Shown: piece after piece, positions 54,258-63,472 of the stretch | How positions within the stretch are numbered: position 1 is the stretch's first letter | Layout: each line of letters starts with the position of its first letter | NCBI GenBank assembly: GCA_010093685.1 | Contig: MU006244.1 | Span: 434,001 to 498,000 of the forward strand | Origin: Ophiobolus disseminans | Taxonomy: Eukaryota > Ascomycota > Dothideomycetes > Pleosporales > Phaeosphaeriaceae | Length of the DNA: 64,000 nucleotides | Reading direction: 5' to 3' | Program-made: the position numbers and the translations under genes | The notes under the pieces: generated by a model | Seen by the model: only the letters and a program-made list of their open reading frames with translations | Told to the model about the DNA's origin: nothing | The model's database searches: none

Positions 54258-55385
54258 TTAATACTTAGTTTGCCACCCTCGCGCCTTTCTGCAGGCCGCT
54301 ATACGGCGGGGCATGCTGAGGATGAGCGTGCGTATGAGCTTGCCTGGTATGCTGCGCCAACACTCTTGCAAAGCCTCACAAAAACCATCCCACTCTTCTT
54401 CAGCTGCACTATAGTTGTTATACTGTGGAAAGAACTTGTACATGCGCTTTTTGAGGTGCCACCAGAGGTGCTCAATAGGGTTGAGGTTGGGTGAGTACGC
54501 TGGCCACATGATGGGTGTGATGCCGTGCTCTGCTAAGAACCCTATAGCTGCGCGCGAGGTGTGTATACGCGCGTTATCCTGCATAAACAACTGTGAACGT
54601 CGCCAGTGGGGGAGTAGACCTTTGCGCAATGCTGCAATGTAACTTTTACTAGAGTAGCCACCTCTTGGGGCATCAGGATCGCGGTCTATGATGACTAGTG
54701 GACTCCTCCTTGGGCGCCTGCGTTCATCCAACCACACTGACGCCCACACCATCTGTGTAGGCTTGCAAGACGTGCCAATCTCAGATATCATCTCCCTCTT
54801 CCATTTCTCCCATTTGTAGCGAAAACACCACTCCTGATTGTGGCCTGCACCCTTCTGAACTGAGCACTCATCTGAGAACTTAAGCGTGCGCCGCGACCAT
54901 GGGAACGTCCGGTACTGGTTGCAGAACCGCAAACGCTTAAGAGCATGCCCCCGGTTCAACTTAGGTCTCTTTTTGCACCTGTAATTAGTGAGGCCACGCT
55001 CCTTAAGGCACCGGTAAACTGTACTGCGGCTAGGTGCCTTTGAAGGGGTGCCATCTGCGTTCACAAAGGTGCTAACTTTAACCAAGTTTTCATACTCAAT
55101 TTTGGGCTGAGCGCAAGCTTTTCGATAAATGAGCTTCTTCTGATGAAGTGAGAGTATTGGTTTCCGGCCAGAACGGGGCAGATCTGACGTTGTTTGGTGT
55201 AGGTTCCATCTTTTAATGGTATCTTGGATGGTGGATGCGGCGCGTTCAAACTCAACAGAGAGCTCCTTGACTGAAACACCAGCTTGAAACTTAGTGATAA
55301 TTCTCTGTCTTTGAACAGGTGACAGATGAGGCTTTTTGCTTGAATTTCCACTGATTTCTGTACCGAATGAGCGACGTGGAGGCAT
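54258..55385 (-). CDS. Tc1/mariner transposase, intact frame, 375 aa
   Basis: Open from the ATG at 55385 (MPPRRSFGTEISGN) to TAA at 54258. An N-terminal paired-type helix-turn-helix (LSPVQRQRIITKFQAGVSVK, then RSTVYRCLKERGLTNYR) is followed by the DDE core: LKFSDECSVQ (first Asp), LFMQDNARIHTSRA (second Asp) and YSPNLNPIEHLWWHLKK (final Glu). All three catalytic positions are kept and there is no internal stop. A longer reading from an upstream ATG at 55523 exists but runs into the inverted end, so I use 55385. The protein could still be active in trans, although its own left end is split by the pogo element. Confidence 0.9.
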   Translation of the reverse strand: MPPRRSFGTEISGNSSKKPHLSPVQRQRIITKFQAGVSVKELSVEFERAASTIQDTIKRWNLHQTTSDLPRSGRKPILSLHQKKLIYRKACAQPKIEYENLVKVSTFVNADGTPSKAPSRSTVYRCLKERGLTNYRCKKRPKLNRGHALKRLRFCNQYRTFPWSRRTLKFSDECSVQKGAGHNQEWCFRYKWEKWKREMISEIGTSCKPTQMVWASVWLDERRRPRRSPLVIIDRDPDAPRGGYSSKSYIAALRKGLLPHWRRSQLFMQDNARIHTSRAAIGFLAEHGITPIMWPAYSPNLNPIEHLWWHLKKRMYKFFPQYNNYSAAEEEWDGFCEALQECWRSIPGKLIRTLILSMPRRIAACRKARGWQTKY

Positions 55386-55610
55386 GTTGTGTGGGTTGCA
55401 AGATAGGATGAGTGCGCGCGCAAGTTTCGTGTTTGGATCGGCGCACGGATACTTTTGACGCGTTACTGTACCAGAAATGCATAACGTACCTCGAGACACT
55501 GTTGTGGCTTGTCCATAGCGCACTTACTGCCTCCGGGTTGGCTGCCTCTAACATAGCTCAAAACTCCGGGCGCTCAAACTCAGAGAGAGAGTGGTTGCCT
55601 TTGACAAGCT

Positions 55611-55764
55611 TGTTGGAGTGGCAGGGGTCACTTGAACAATCAGAAGCTGCGGAGGAGAAGCCACCTCAAGTGAGGTAGGCATGGGGGGCTATTATTTGGG
55701 TATATAGCTGCCTCTTTGGCCAAGATTAATCCATCACTTGTTAACTTAACTTTCTACTTCAACA
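55611..55764 (+). repeat. 5' LTR of a copia-like element (154 bp)
   Basis: It runs TGTTGGAGTGGC to CTTCAACA, with inverted ends TGTT/AACA. The reverse complement of 32521-32674 is a second copy. GGTTATGAGCCCGGG follows immediately and is a plausible primer-binding site. A matching 3' LTR is not seen downstream. Confidence 0.85.
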
Positions 55765-56352
55765 GGTTATGAGCCCGGGTCTTCCAACCCGGCGTTCCTC
55801 CATCTCAACCACAATCATTTGAGTATTGATTGCCCCACTATGTCACACGCACACCCGACTGCACCAGTCACCAAGCCCTCCACCACAAGGCACCTCGACT
55901 GACTGCACTACAACTGGCTGCTATCAATGACACCTATGCCACCCCAACAACGCGTCAAACGCGTTGATACCGCGTCCCTCACCTCGATCCTGCTGCCCCT
56001 CTGGAAACTGGTTTTCTGATTGCCCAACATGGCCTCCAAGTTCCAGTTCAAGTTCTTGCCCAAGTTGCTACCCAAACTCACCTCTTGCGGTGACAACTAC
56101 CCCAAGTGGCACTCAGCATGGCAGATTGCATTCCGCTATGCGGAACTCTGGCCACTTATCAGCGGCAAGACCAAGCGACCGGCTGTGGAAGGCAACACCT
56201 AAAGCAAATGGGATGCAAGCAACAACAAGGCCCTTGTTATGCTCGTCTTGGCCGTCCACAGCGACTTGACCATGTCGGTCACCAGTTGCGACACCGCGCC
56301 TGAGGCCTGGGCACATCTTGCTGGTCGATTTGACCAAGACACTGGCAACATG

Positions 56353-56527
56353 TGTAACCACGTGGCGAATATCACATGACATCCTATTGTAGCAGGAGCT
56401 GCCCTGTGGGCAAGTGCACTTACCTCTGAGCCGAGAATTCCTGTACCAGAACATCACACAACAGAACAACAGATAGCAATACAATCTTTGATCACAGCCT
56501 CCACCCGACACTGCTTACGCAGTTACA
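56353..56527. mobile_element. Solo LTR (175 bp) with perfect ACATG target duplication
   Basis: Begins TGTAACCACG and ends GCAGTTACA, with inverted ends TGTAAC/GTTACA. ACATG lies at 56348-56352 and 56528-56532. It sits in the gag region of the dead copia element, whose frame is continuous if the insert and one duplication are skipped. Confidence 0.92.
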
Positions 56528-56692
56528 ACATGTCCATTGCCCTCTTCTGCAACCTGAACAACCTCGGGTACAAGGACGGCAATGACCTCTGCCTACACCT
56601 TGACGAGTTCCATCAACAATGGACCCGCATAGCCAACCGCTGCGCGGCGTCGTCCCAAACAGTGGCAAAAGCCATGACCAAGATCTTTGAGT

Positions 56693-56890
56693 TGTTAGGA
56701 ATAGATGGATAGAGAGCGGTAGAGTAGGCATAGATTAGGCAGAAGAGGTAGAAGGTTGATATATTCCCCTTGTGTGTGTGATGAGACGAATCGCTGTCCT
56801 CTAGACAGCCCTTCGTTCCCGCCTTATATACTGCGGGGTAAGGTCATGTGATCTTGCCCTTCATCAACCCCATATGGGCCAGTCCTAACA
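56693..56890. mobile_element. Solo LTR (198 bp) with perfect TGAGT target duplication
   Basis: Begins TGTTAGGAATAG and ends CAGTCCTAACA, with inverted ends TGTTAGGA/TCCTAACA. TGAGT lies at 56688-56692 and 56891-56895. It interrupts gag after the residues AMTKIFE. A TTATATACTG word inside is a possible promoter. Confidence 0.93.
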
Positions 56891-57250
56891 TGAGTCGGAT
56901 GAAGTCAAGGGCTCCTTCTTCCTCTCAACATTGCCTGACACAATGGACACCATCATAGACAACCTGAGCACTCACAACGTCACTGCCTTCAAGGACATTG
57001 AACCAAAGATCCTTGATGTGGCCGACAAACACTCCCTTGTCTCAACCGACTTGACCGCCTATGCTGCCAGGCAAGCCGCCGCACGCTCAAATCGAGGACC
57101 TCGGCCCACACAGACACAACCTCGACCAACCGCCGGCACTCCTGGTCCACAAGAGTGCACATGGTGTTGGAAACATGACCTGACGTTTGTTGGTCATGTC
57201 TACACTAACTGCAGGCAGCTCCGACAACACAAGGAGCAGCAAGCCAAGGA

Positions 57251-57340
57251 CAAGGACAGTAAGGGCAAGGACGGTAAGGGCAAGGACGGTAAGGGCAAGG
57301 ACGGTAAGGGCAAGGACGGTAAGGGCAAGGACGGTAAGGG
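57251..57340 (+). repeat. 15-bp tandem repeat, 6 copies, in gag
   Basis: The unit CAAGGACGGTAAGGG is repeated six times (copy 1 with A for G), coding a Lys/Asp/Gly repeat of period five (KDGKG). A degenerate seventh unit follows. It lies after the Cys/His knuckle-like segment of gag. Confidence 0.95.
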
Positions 57341-59057
57341 CAAGGACGGACAGGACAAGGGTAAGAGGGGCCAGCCACAACAACTGCGCGGCAGCGCGAA
57401 GCAACACAAGGGCAACTCGGTCGACGCCGACTCTGATTGGGACTCTGACAACAACATCACTGAAGTCCACGCGTTCTCAGCAGCTGCACCCACCACCATC
57501 AACTTGACAGACAATGGCTCCGGAAACTGGTTTCCAGACCACCCAAGAACGTCAGCCAACCAGAATGGCAAACCCTCACGCAAAAATGTAAGTGCACATG
57601 CCGCAATCCCGTGACCCTTGGTCAACGACTCACCCATTTGGCTGTTTGACACTGGTGCCTCACGGCATATGTCTGGCTGCTTGGATGACTTTGCCTCACT
57701 GGCCCCGGCCAAGGGCTTCATTAGGGTGGCTGGCGGCATCAAGCTACCCATTCAGGGCATTGGGCTCGTATGACTGAGGTGTTGGTTGCCTGATAGCTCT
57801 ACCACAGTCAGTGAACTGACTAAGACTCTCTACAATAGTGAACTTTACAACACCCGTCTGTTCTCCTGGGCATTAGTCCGCAAACAATACTCCCTCTCAG
57901 GCCGTGCCAACAATATCCACCTGGTCAACAAACAAGGCCGAACAGCCTTATGGGCTAGGTATCAAGACGGCATCATGAGGCTCCAAACTGAATCACCTTT
58001 GGCAGCTTGGTCACCCAACAACGTCATGGCTTCACAGGCCATTGAGTCAGTCAATAACTCACACGCTAGATTTGCCTCCTACAACAATTTCTATCATTCT
58101 ATGGGCCATCTTGTTGTCCGCAATCCTGACAGGATCTATGCTAACGGCCATCTTGTGCCACCAAAGCCCAGGGACTACGATTGTGACTCATGCAGCTTGT
58201 CCAAGTCCACCTACACTTGTCCAATTACCGCCCCACTCGACCGACTAACAAAGCTGTTTGAAGTCATCTATACCAACCTCTTGGGCAAGTTTTCAAGATC
58301 CTCAATCAGTGGCGCACGGTACTACATCTCCTTCATAGAGGACTCTACTCAGTCAAGCTAGGTCGTCTTCCTCAAGCGCAAAGCCGACGCGCCTTGGGCA
58401 ATCAAGGACTTCATTGCCTATGTCAACACCTAGTTCTGCGCGCAAGTGCAGCAAGTCACCAGTACAGAAGCTGTTGGCTTGGTGATTGCTCAAATCAAGT
58501 CGGACAATGGCGGCAAATACACGTTGGGGAACCTGAAGGCTTTCTTCAAACACTAAGGCATCATCTACAACCTGGTGCCACTATACCACCACAAGCTCAA
58601 CGGAGTGCCTGAACGGTTCAACTGTATGATTACCCAAATAGCACGCACTATGATCCCATTGGACAACCTGCTCTTCCTTTGGGCAGAGGCCATACAAACG
58701 GCTAACTATGTCAAGAACAGAGCACCCCACTCAGCCGACGAGCTCCACCGTACCCCATACAAACTGCTTCACAGGACAAAGCCCTCAGTCAGCCATCTCC
58801 ACGTCTTTGGTGCCAACTGCTTTGTTCATATCCCAGTCAAAGCTTGTTAACTAGGTACCAAGCTGCTCCACCAAGCAGAGAAAGGGCTTTTTGTTAGGTA
58901 CGGTCACAACAACAAGACCTTGCGCGTCTATATTCCTTAGCACAACGTTGTCATGGAGTCGTGCAATGTACGCGTCAAACCGGTCAAAACCCGGTTTTTG
59001 ATGTTGAAGGACACGAGATTTGGGGATCAGGTGATCCCCAGCCACCCACTAGTTATG

Positions 59058-59272
59058 TGTCAGACCTAGCAGCTCAACCTCATCGGTACATCATGATCCC
59101 CTATCGGTCCGACACATGAGCTTACATGAGCACGGTACATTCTAGTACCTTCTATAGCTTCCACAGCCACTCTTTCTACATCATATGCTTACGCGTACTC
59201 TTGTATATAATCTTGCTTGTCTACTCTATAGAACAATCAACCTTCTTCTTCATCTTGGCTTCACATCCGACA
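59058..59272 (+). mobile_element. Solo LTR (215 bp) with perfect TTATG target duplication
   Basis: Begins TGTCAGACCTAG and ends CACATCCGACA. TTATG lies at 59053-59057 and 59273-59277. Its 3' half (TGTATATAATC and CCTTCTTCTTC) resembles the family at 35626 and 51681, but the 5' half is different, so it is a related subfamily. It inserted in the 3' remnant of the dead copia element. Confidence 0.9.
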
Positions 59273-59345
59273 TTATGTAGTCATCTCATCGGGGGATCAG
59301 TCAGCCTTCAATCAACAACTTCACTCTGCTCAAACTATCCATTAA

Positions 59346-60597
59346 ATAGCTTCCACCATCTCCGTCGATACACTGAGAATCTCGAATGAGTGGATAGCGT
59401 GTCTTGCTGTTTTGTGCATCATTGTGAAGTCCTGGAAACCAAGCGTCGACTGCAAGCGGTCCTGCTATACAAACGGTGTCAACACAACGAACGTGTAGCA
59501 TCTAGTCACACTTGCCTTCTCGATGGTCCGAACAACGTCCCGTATAGACCAGACAGACGAGTCCTGCAACTCAAGTATGGCCTGTATAACTGGTACATGT
59601 AAAGAGAACGGTTCAGAGAGCGGAAGCCTTGGCCACATGTGTGACAAAGTCTGTTGCAGAAGGCGCTGAAACGTAATGTCTACACCTTTACAGAGAACAA
59701 CGCATCTCTGAGGCTCCTAGCGCAAACAGAATGTTATATCATGCCACGTATAGCTTGAGCTATCGTGAGAGATAGCCTTAACTAAGACACGAGACCATGT
59801 ACCGTATCTGCCACCAAAGTCAATGACAAGCTATCTTGCGGAGTACTGTAACACACAGTAAGCTTGAAGGTCTCCATCCTTATCAGAACATTCCTCAAAG
59901 GCAAAGAACCCGTTCAACCGCCTATGCACACTTGAGAGTAGGAGCGGGGAGATCTGGAAGTGCTGCGACAGCTCTGGCACAAGCTGGTGGCCTGTTGAGA
60001 AGATATCGTCCTGCATCAGCCTGTAGAGCGATCAGTGTTAGACGAGTGATTGCTGAGTAGCTGTGAGTACAGGTATTGTAGCCTGGATGACTGGGAATCC
60101 TGCTGGCATGCTTAGATAGAGCATTGCATAGACGGATGAGAGGCCATTGTAAATTAAGACATTGATCTAACTGCCGTGTCTCCGACGTCCAACCCTTCGA
60201 GCCGGGGCCATGCTCAGGTCAAGCTGCAAGGAGCAGGCAGGCAGGCTTGAAGGCAACTCACATAATTGTAAGACAGGCAAGGAAGGCATTAGTTGTGTCA
60301 GGAAGACACGCGCACTGACGTTTGCAGGATGATATTTTTGTGTTCTTCGATGAAGCAATGCATAGGTCCATGCCTGACGATGCACGTGTAGCCAATGGGC
60401 AGGACGCGCGCCCCTGCTGGGCGCCCACATCTCAGCCTGCAGGCCACAGGGCTGAGCAGCAGCAAATGCTGCCGCCACGCTGCCAAACCTCCGCTTCACA
60501 AGCGCTCGCTTTCTCTCCGCACATAGACTATCACGACAGCCCCTCCACGTTTTTATTTTGCTTATAGCAGCTCTCATCTCAGTCGTAAGAACAGCAA
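59346..60597. other. Intergenic, no supported gene
   Basis: Only short frames are seen. The sequence may include further old transposon debris, but I can tie none of it to a family. A GGCAGGCAGGC stretch occurs at about 60236. Confidence 0.4.
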
Positions 60598-62570
60598 ATG
60601 GCGCGCCAGCTGTGTCGCGACGAGTACACGGTGGGATGGGTGTGCGCGCTGCCCGTGGAGCCGGCGGGCGCACAGGAAATGTCGATGAGGAGCACGACTC
60701 GCCCCCATACGATGCCCATGACACGAACCTATACACCTGCGGACGCATCGGCGAGCACAACGTGATCATCACGTGTCTGCCTAACGGGCAAACGGGCACC
60801 AACGCGGCTGCAGCGGTCGCTGTGCAGATGAAGTCAACCTTCCCGTCAACGCGGTTTGGCCTAATGGTGGGCATTGGCGGTGGCGTGCCAAGCGAGGAAG
60901 CAGGCGTGCGGCTCGGAGACGTGGTGAGCAATGTCAGGACGCAGGTCCGCACCCACTACGCCATGCAACCAAAGAGGTATGTATGATCAATGAACATTGA
61001 TCATGGTGTGCGGAACAGTGTATATCGTACAGGCCATGTCACGCGAGGCTACGCCTCGTTCACGCACGCCTGACAAGCAAGCCGCACCAGACGCACGGCG
61101 GGGTGGTGCGATATGACTCGGGCAAGGCTACGGCGAGCGGGTTCGAACGCACGGGAGCGCTCAACACACCGCCGACGGTGCTGCTAAACGCGGTGGGAAA
61201 GGTGCGGGCCAAGCAGATGAGAGTGAAGGGCAGACTGCTAGAGTATTTGTCGAAGCTCGACAGCCTGCCCGACTTTAGTCGCAAAGCTGCCGGCTTGGAC
61301 AACCTCTTTGAGGCAGAATACAAGCATGCAGGAAGAGGAGCAACATGCGAGAAGTGCAGCGCAGAGCACACAATCACTCGAGAGACACGCAGACAAGAGG
61401 TAGCGGTGCACTACGGGACCATCGCGTCGGGCAACCAGGTGATCAATGATGCTGCTGTACGAGACAAACTGAGCGCAGAGCTGGGCGGGGTGCTGTGCCT
61501 CGAGATGGAGGCAGCAGGGCTAATGAACAGCTTCCTGTGCCTGGTCGTCCGTGGCATCTGCGACTACGCCGACTCGCACAAGAACAACCAGTGGCAGCCG
61601 TATGCGGCGGCGACGGCGACGGCGTGCGCAAAGGAAGTGCTGTCGGTGATACCGCCAGCTGAGGTAGCGAAGGCGCACACAGTGGACGAGGCGATCCGGG
61701 AGGCGAGCGGTTAGTGCAGCAGTAGTCGTGTGTATAGTCGTGTGTTGGCGCTGATGCCGTGTAGCCAAAGCGACCTACTGCATTCCGTTTTCTAGAAATT
61801 GATACTTTGTTGGGAGACAGGATGAGCTCCGCGTGCTGCAGCAGAAGCTGATGGTGGACCAAGACAGCCAGAAGCTATCTATTGTGGGGCTCGGCGGGAC
61901 GGGCAAGACGCAGGTGGCGCTGCAGTTTGCGTACATAGTGAAAGAGACTCTGCCAGAGTGGTTCATCTTCTGGATGCCTGCGCTGAGCATGGAGAGCTTT
62001 GAGCAGGCATGCGCAAGCGTTGGAAGAGCGCTGTGTATACCACAGGCGCCCGGCAGCAAAGAAGATGTGAAGAAGCTTATGCAGCAGCACTTGAGCTCCA
62101 GCCAAGCTGGGCAATGGCTGCTGGTGGTCGACAACGCCAACGACGCCGACATCTTCTTCAGAACAGAGCAGTCAAGGGGCATTGTCGACTACCTGCCTGA
62201 GAGCGAGACTGGCGTGGTCGTGTAAACCAAGCGCACCCCAGAGGTGGCCGAACAGACGCGCGGCGATGTCATCGAGCTGGGAACCATGGACCGGCAGGAC
62301 GCAGTCGCTTCCTTGATGTAGTTGCTGACAAGGAAAGACCTTCGCAATGACGCAACGACAAACGAGCTGCTAGACGAGTTGACGTACCTGCCGCTCGCCG
62401 TCGCGCAGGCTGCGGCCTACCTGAACAGAAACCACATATCCATCACGAGGTACCTGCAGCTGCTCCGGTCGATAAGCACGGAGATGCAGCAGAAGTGCAG
62501 GTGGAAGCAGTGCGGCAGGTAGCACATGTCTTCCCATCTGACGACTACGAGAACCGCAAAGAGCAGCCTC
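60598..62570 (+). pseudogene. NLR-type (PNP_UDP + NB-ARC) gene, dead
   Basis: The start MARQLCRDEYTVGWVCALPVE is typical of fungal nucleotide-binding proteins with an N-terminal nucleoside-phosphorylase-like domain. A one-base loss near 60681 shifts the frame. The PNP domain continues with IGEHNVIITCLPNGQTGTN and FGLMVGIGGGVPSEEAG, is cut by a 144-bp insert (60932-61075), then resumes with HYGTIASGNQV and LEMEAAGLMNSFLCLVVRGI. A likely intron lies at about 61709-61765. The NB-ARC domain has the P-loop IVGLGGTGKTQVALQF (about 61883), kinase-2 WLLVVDNANDAD and LPLAVAQAAAYLNRN. Stops occur at about 61796, 62223 and 62319, plus further frame loss near 62520. Repeats (TPR or similar) expected at the C-terminus are not seen. 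Intact relatives are thought to act in fungal non-self recognition and cell death. Confidence 0.88.
60932..61075. mobile_element. LTR-like insert (144 bp) with perfect AGCAA target duplication
   Basis: It begins TGTCAGGACG and ends ACGCCTGACA, with inverted ends TGTCAGG/CCTGACA. AGCAA is duplicated at 60927-60931 and 61076-61080. It splits the PNP domain of the dead NLR gene. It contains a near-perfect palindrome at 60983-61004. Short length and TG...CA ends suggest a very small solo LTR. Confidence 0.88.
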
Positions 62571-63472
62571 GTGCTCTATGCCCTGTCGGACGAGTTTTGG
62601 CGATATTGCCGTGCGTGCTGAGAAACTGCCGGAAAACACATTTCCTAGCTTAAGTTGCCCTTTAGAGCCTGCCATCATGATCTCTAAGACCTCGGCTGCC
62701 TTTCTGCTGCTCCGAACGCTTAACGGAGATGTGCTATTTCGAATGAACAGGGGGTACCAGCAGAGGGTTGATAAACGCTATCAATACTAGGCTCTCGCTA
62801 ATCGGAGGCTAGCACACTTGAGAGACAACAGCTGCAGAATTGAAATGCGTTGAGCTTGACTTTGTGCAGTTGCGCTGGCCTGATGCCGAAGGTCCGGACG
62901 GAACAGTAACTCGCCACACGGGTGTCTCGTTTTGCCGTCTTATCTCGGTGTCCGCGAGGTTGATGAGTGCTGAAGTAAATACCGGAACAGGTGCCTTAGG
63001 CGCCGCATCCGCTGTGCCACATCTAGCACAGAGTCGTAAGCGCGGGTCTCTATTTCCCCCGCATGACAGTAAGAGGACAGTGTGAGAGCACGTAAAAATT
63101 CTTTCCATAGGGTGCTAGCAACGCATATCAAAGTGAAAGGAAATTACAGCGCATATACTCTGACCAATACCTGTATACCTTCAGCACGTCGTCCTATCGC
63201 CATGACACCCAAAGATATGCAGGATAGTATTCTATTTTTTCTTCGTGACCGGCTCTATAATCACCCAATCAATTGCTTCTCCCTCTAGTAACATGGTCTT
63301 CGCACCACTGGAGAGTATATCTGCGCCTCCCACTAACACAATTCACATAGAAGACGTAGCAATTGTTCCCACAAGAATCTCTGTATATTCTAAGAGTGAT
63401 TGCCAAAGGGCCTGCAAGATTGTTTGCACTAGTCGCACGTCCTGCACTCAGCACAGCTTTGTCGATGCCAAC
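62571..63472. other. Intergenic, no supported gene
   Basis: Short frames only. The first part may still be NLR-derived, but I cannot align it to a recognisable domain. Confidence 0.4.

Larger units (their letters stand above)
52017..55468 (-). mobile_element. Tc1/mariner element (about 1.35 kb) with a pogo element inserted in one inverted end
   Basis: The left end reads CAGTACTAGGTCAAAAG and, after the pogo insert, continues TATCCGTGC. The right end, reversed, reads CAGTAACGCGTCAAAAGTAT followed by CCGTGC. These agree at 22 of 26 positions. TA flanks both sides (52015-52016 and 55469-55470). Subtracting the pogo element and its TA leaves about 1.35 kb with an intact transposase gene at 54258-55385. 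It inserted into the hAT relic. Confidence 0.85.
51844..55610 (-). pseudogene. hAT-family transposase relic, split by a Tc1/mariner element
   Basis: Two minus-strand pieces belong together: 55610-55471 (contains EAANPEAVSALWTSHNSVSR) and 52014-51844 (contains LSNALSKIHISFDR and KRGFLGIVAHFVSSSGELTD). The second piece carries the conserved hAT block before the first catalytic Asp. Stops (TGA in the first piece, TAG after SFDR where Trp is usual) fit C-to-T decay. Between them lies the Tc1/mariner element 52017-55468. An LTR (51681-51843) truncates the 3' side and the copia LTR (55611) the 5' side, so only about 100 codons survive. Confidence 0.75.
55765..59345 (+). pseudogene. Dead copia-like retrotransposon (gag, protease, integrase)
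   Basis: Gag opens at 56029 (MASKFQFKFLPKLLPKL). It has a stop at 56200-56202 and later a Cys/His knuckle-like segment (CTWCWKHDLTFVGHVYTNC) and a KDGKG repeat. The protease motif WLFDTGASRHMSG lies near 57640. The integrase region follows: a zinc segment with SMGHL and CDSCSLSK, then the core with IKSDNGGKYT and VPERFN. The first core Asp appears as Asn (IYTNLLG). Frameshifts and at least six stops break it. Reverse transcriptase and RNase H sequences are absent, so the 3' third is deleted. Three solo LTRs interrupt it (56353, 56693, 59058), and the frame resumes after each of the first two. Its right limit near 59345 is approximate. Confidence 0.85.

Noticed and set aside
54130..55450. Shared GTATCCGTGC near both ends taken as very short ends of the Tc1/mariner element
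   Set aside because: It is only the inner part of longer inverted ends; the outer part (CAGTA and GTCAAAAG) was displaced by the pogo insertion and is found at 52017-52033.
57087..57751. Leu/Val/Ser-rich minus-strand frames over the copia gag
   Set aside because: They are shadows of the 15-bp repeat and the gag frame on the plus strand.
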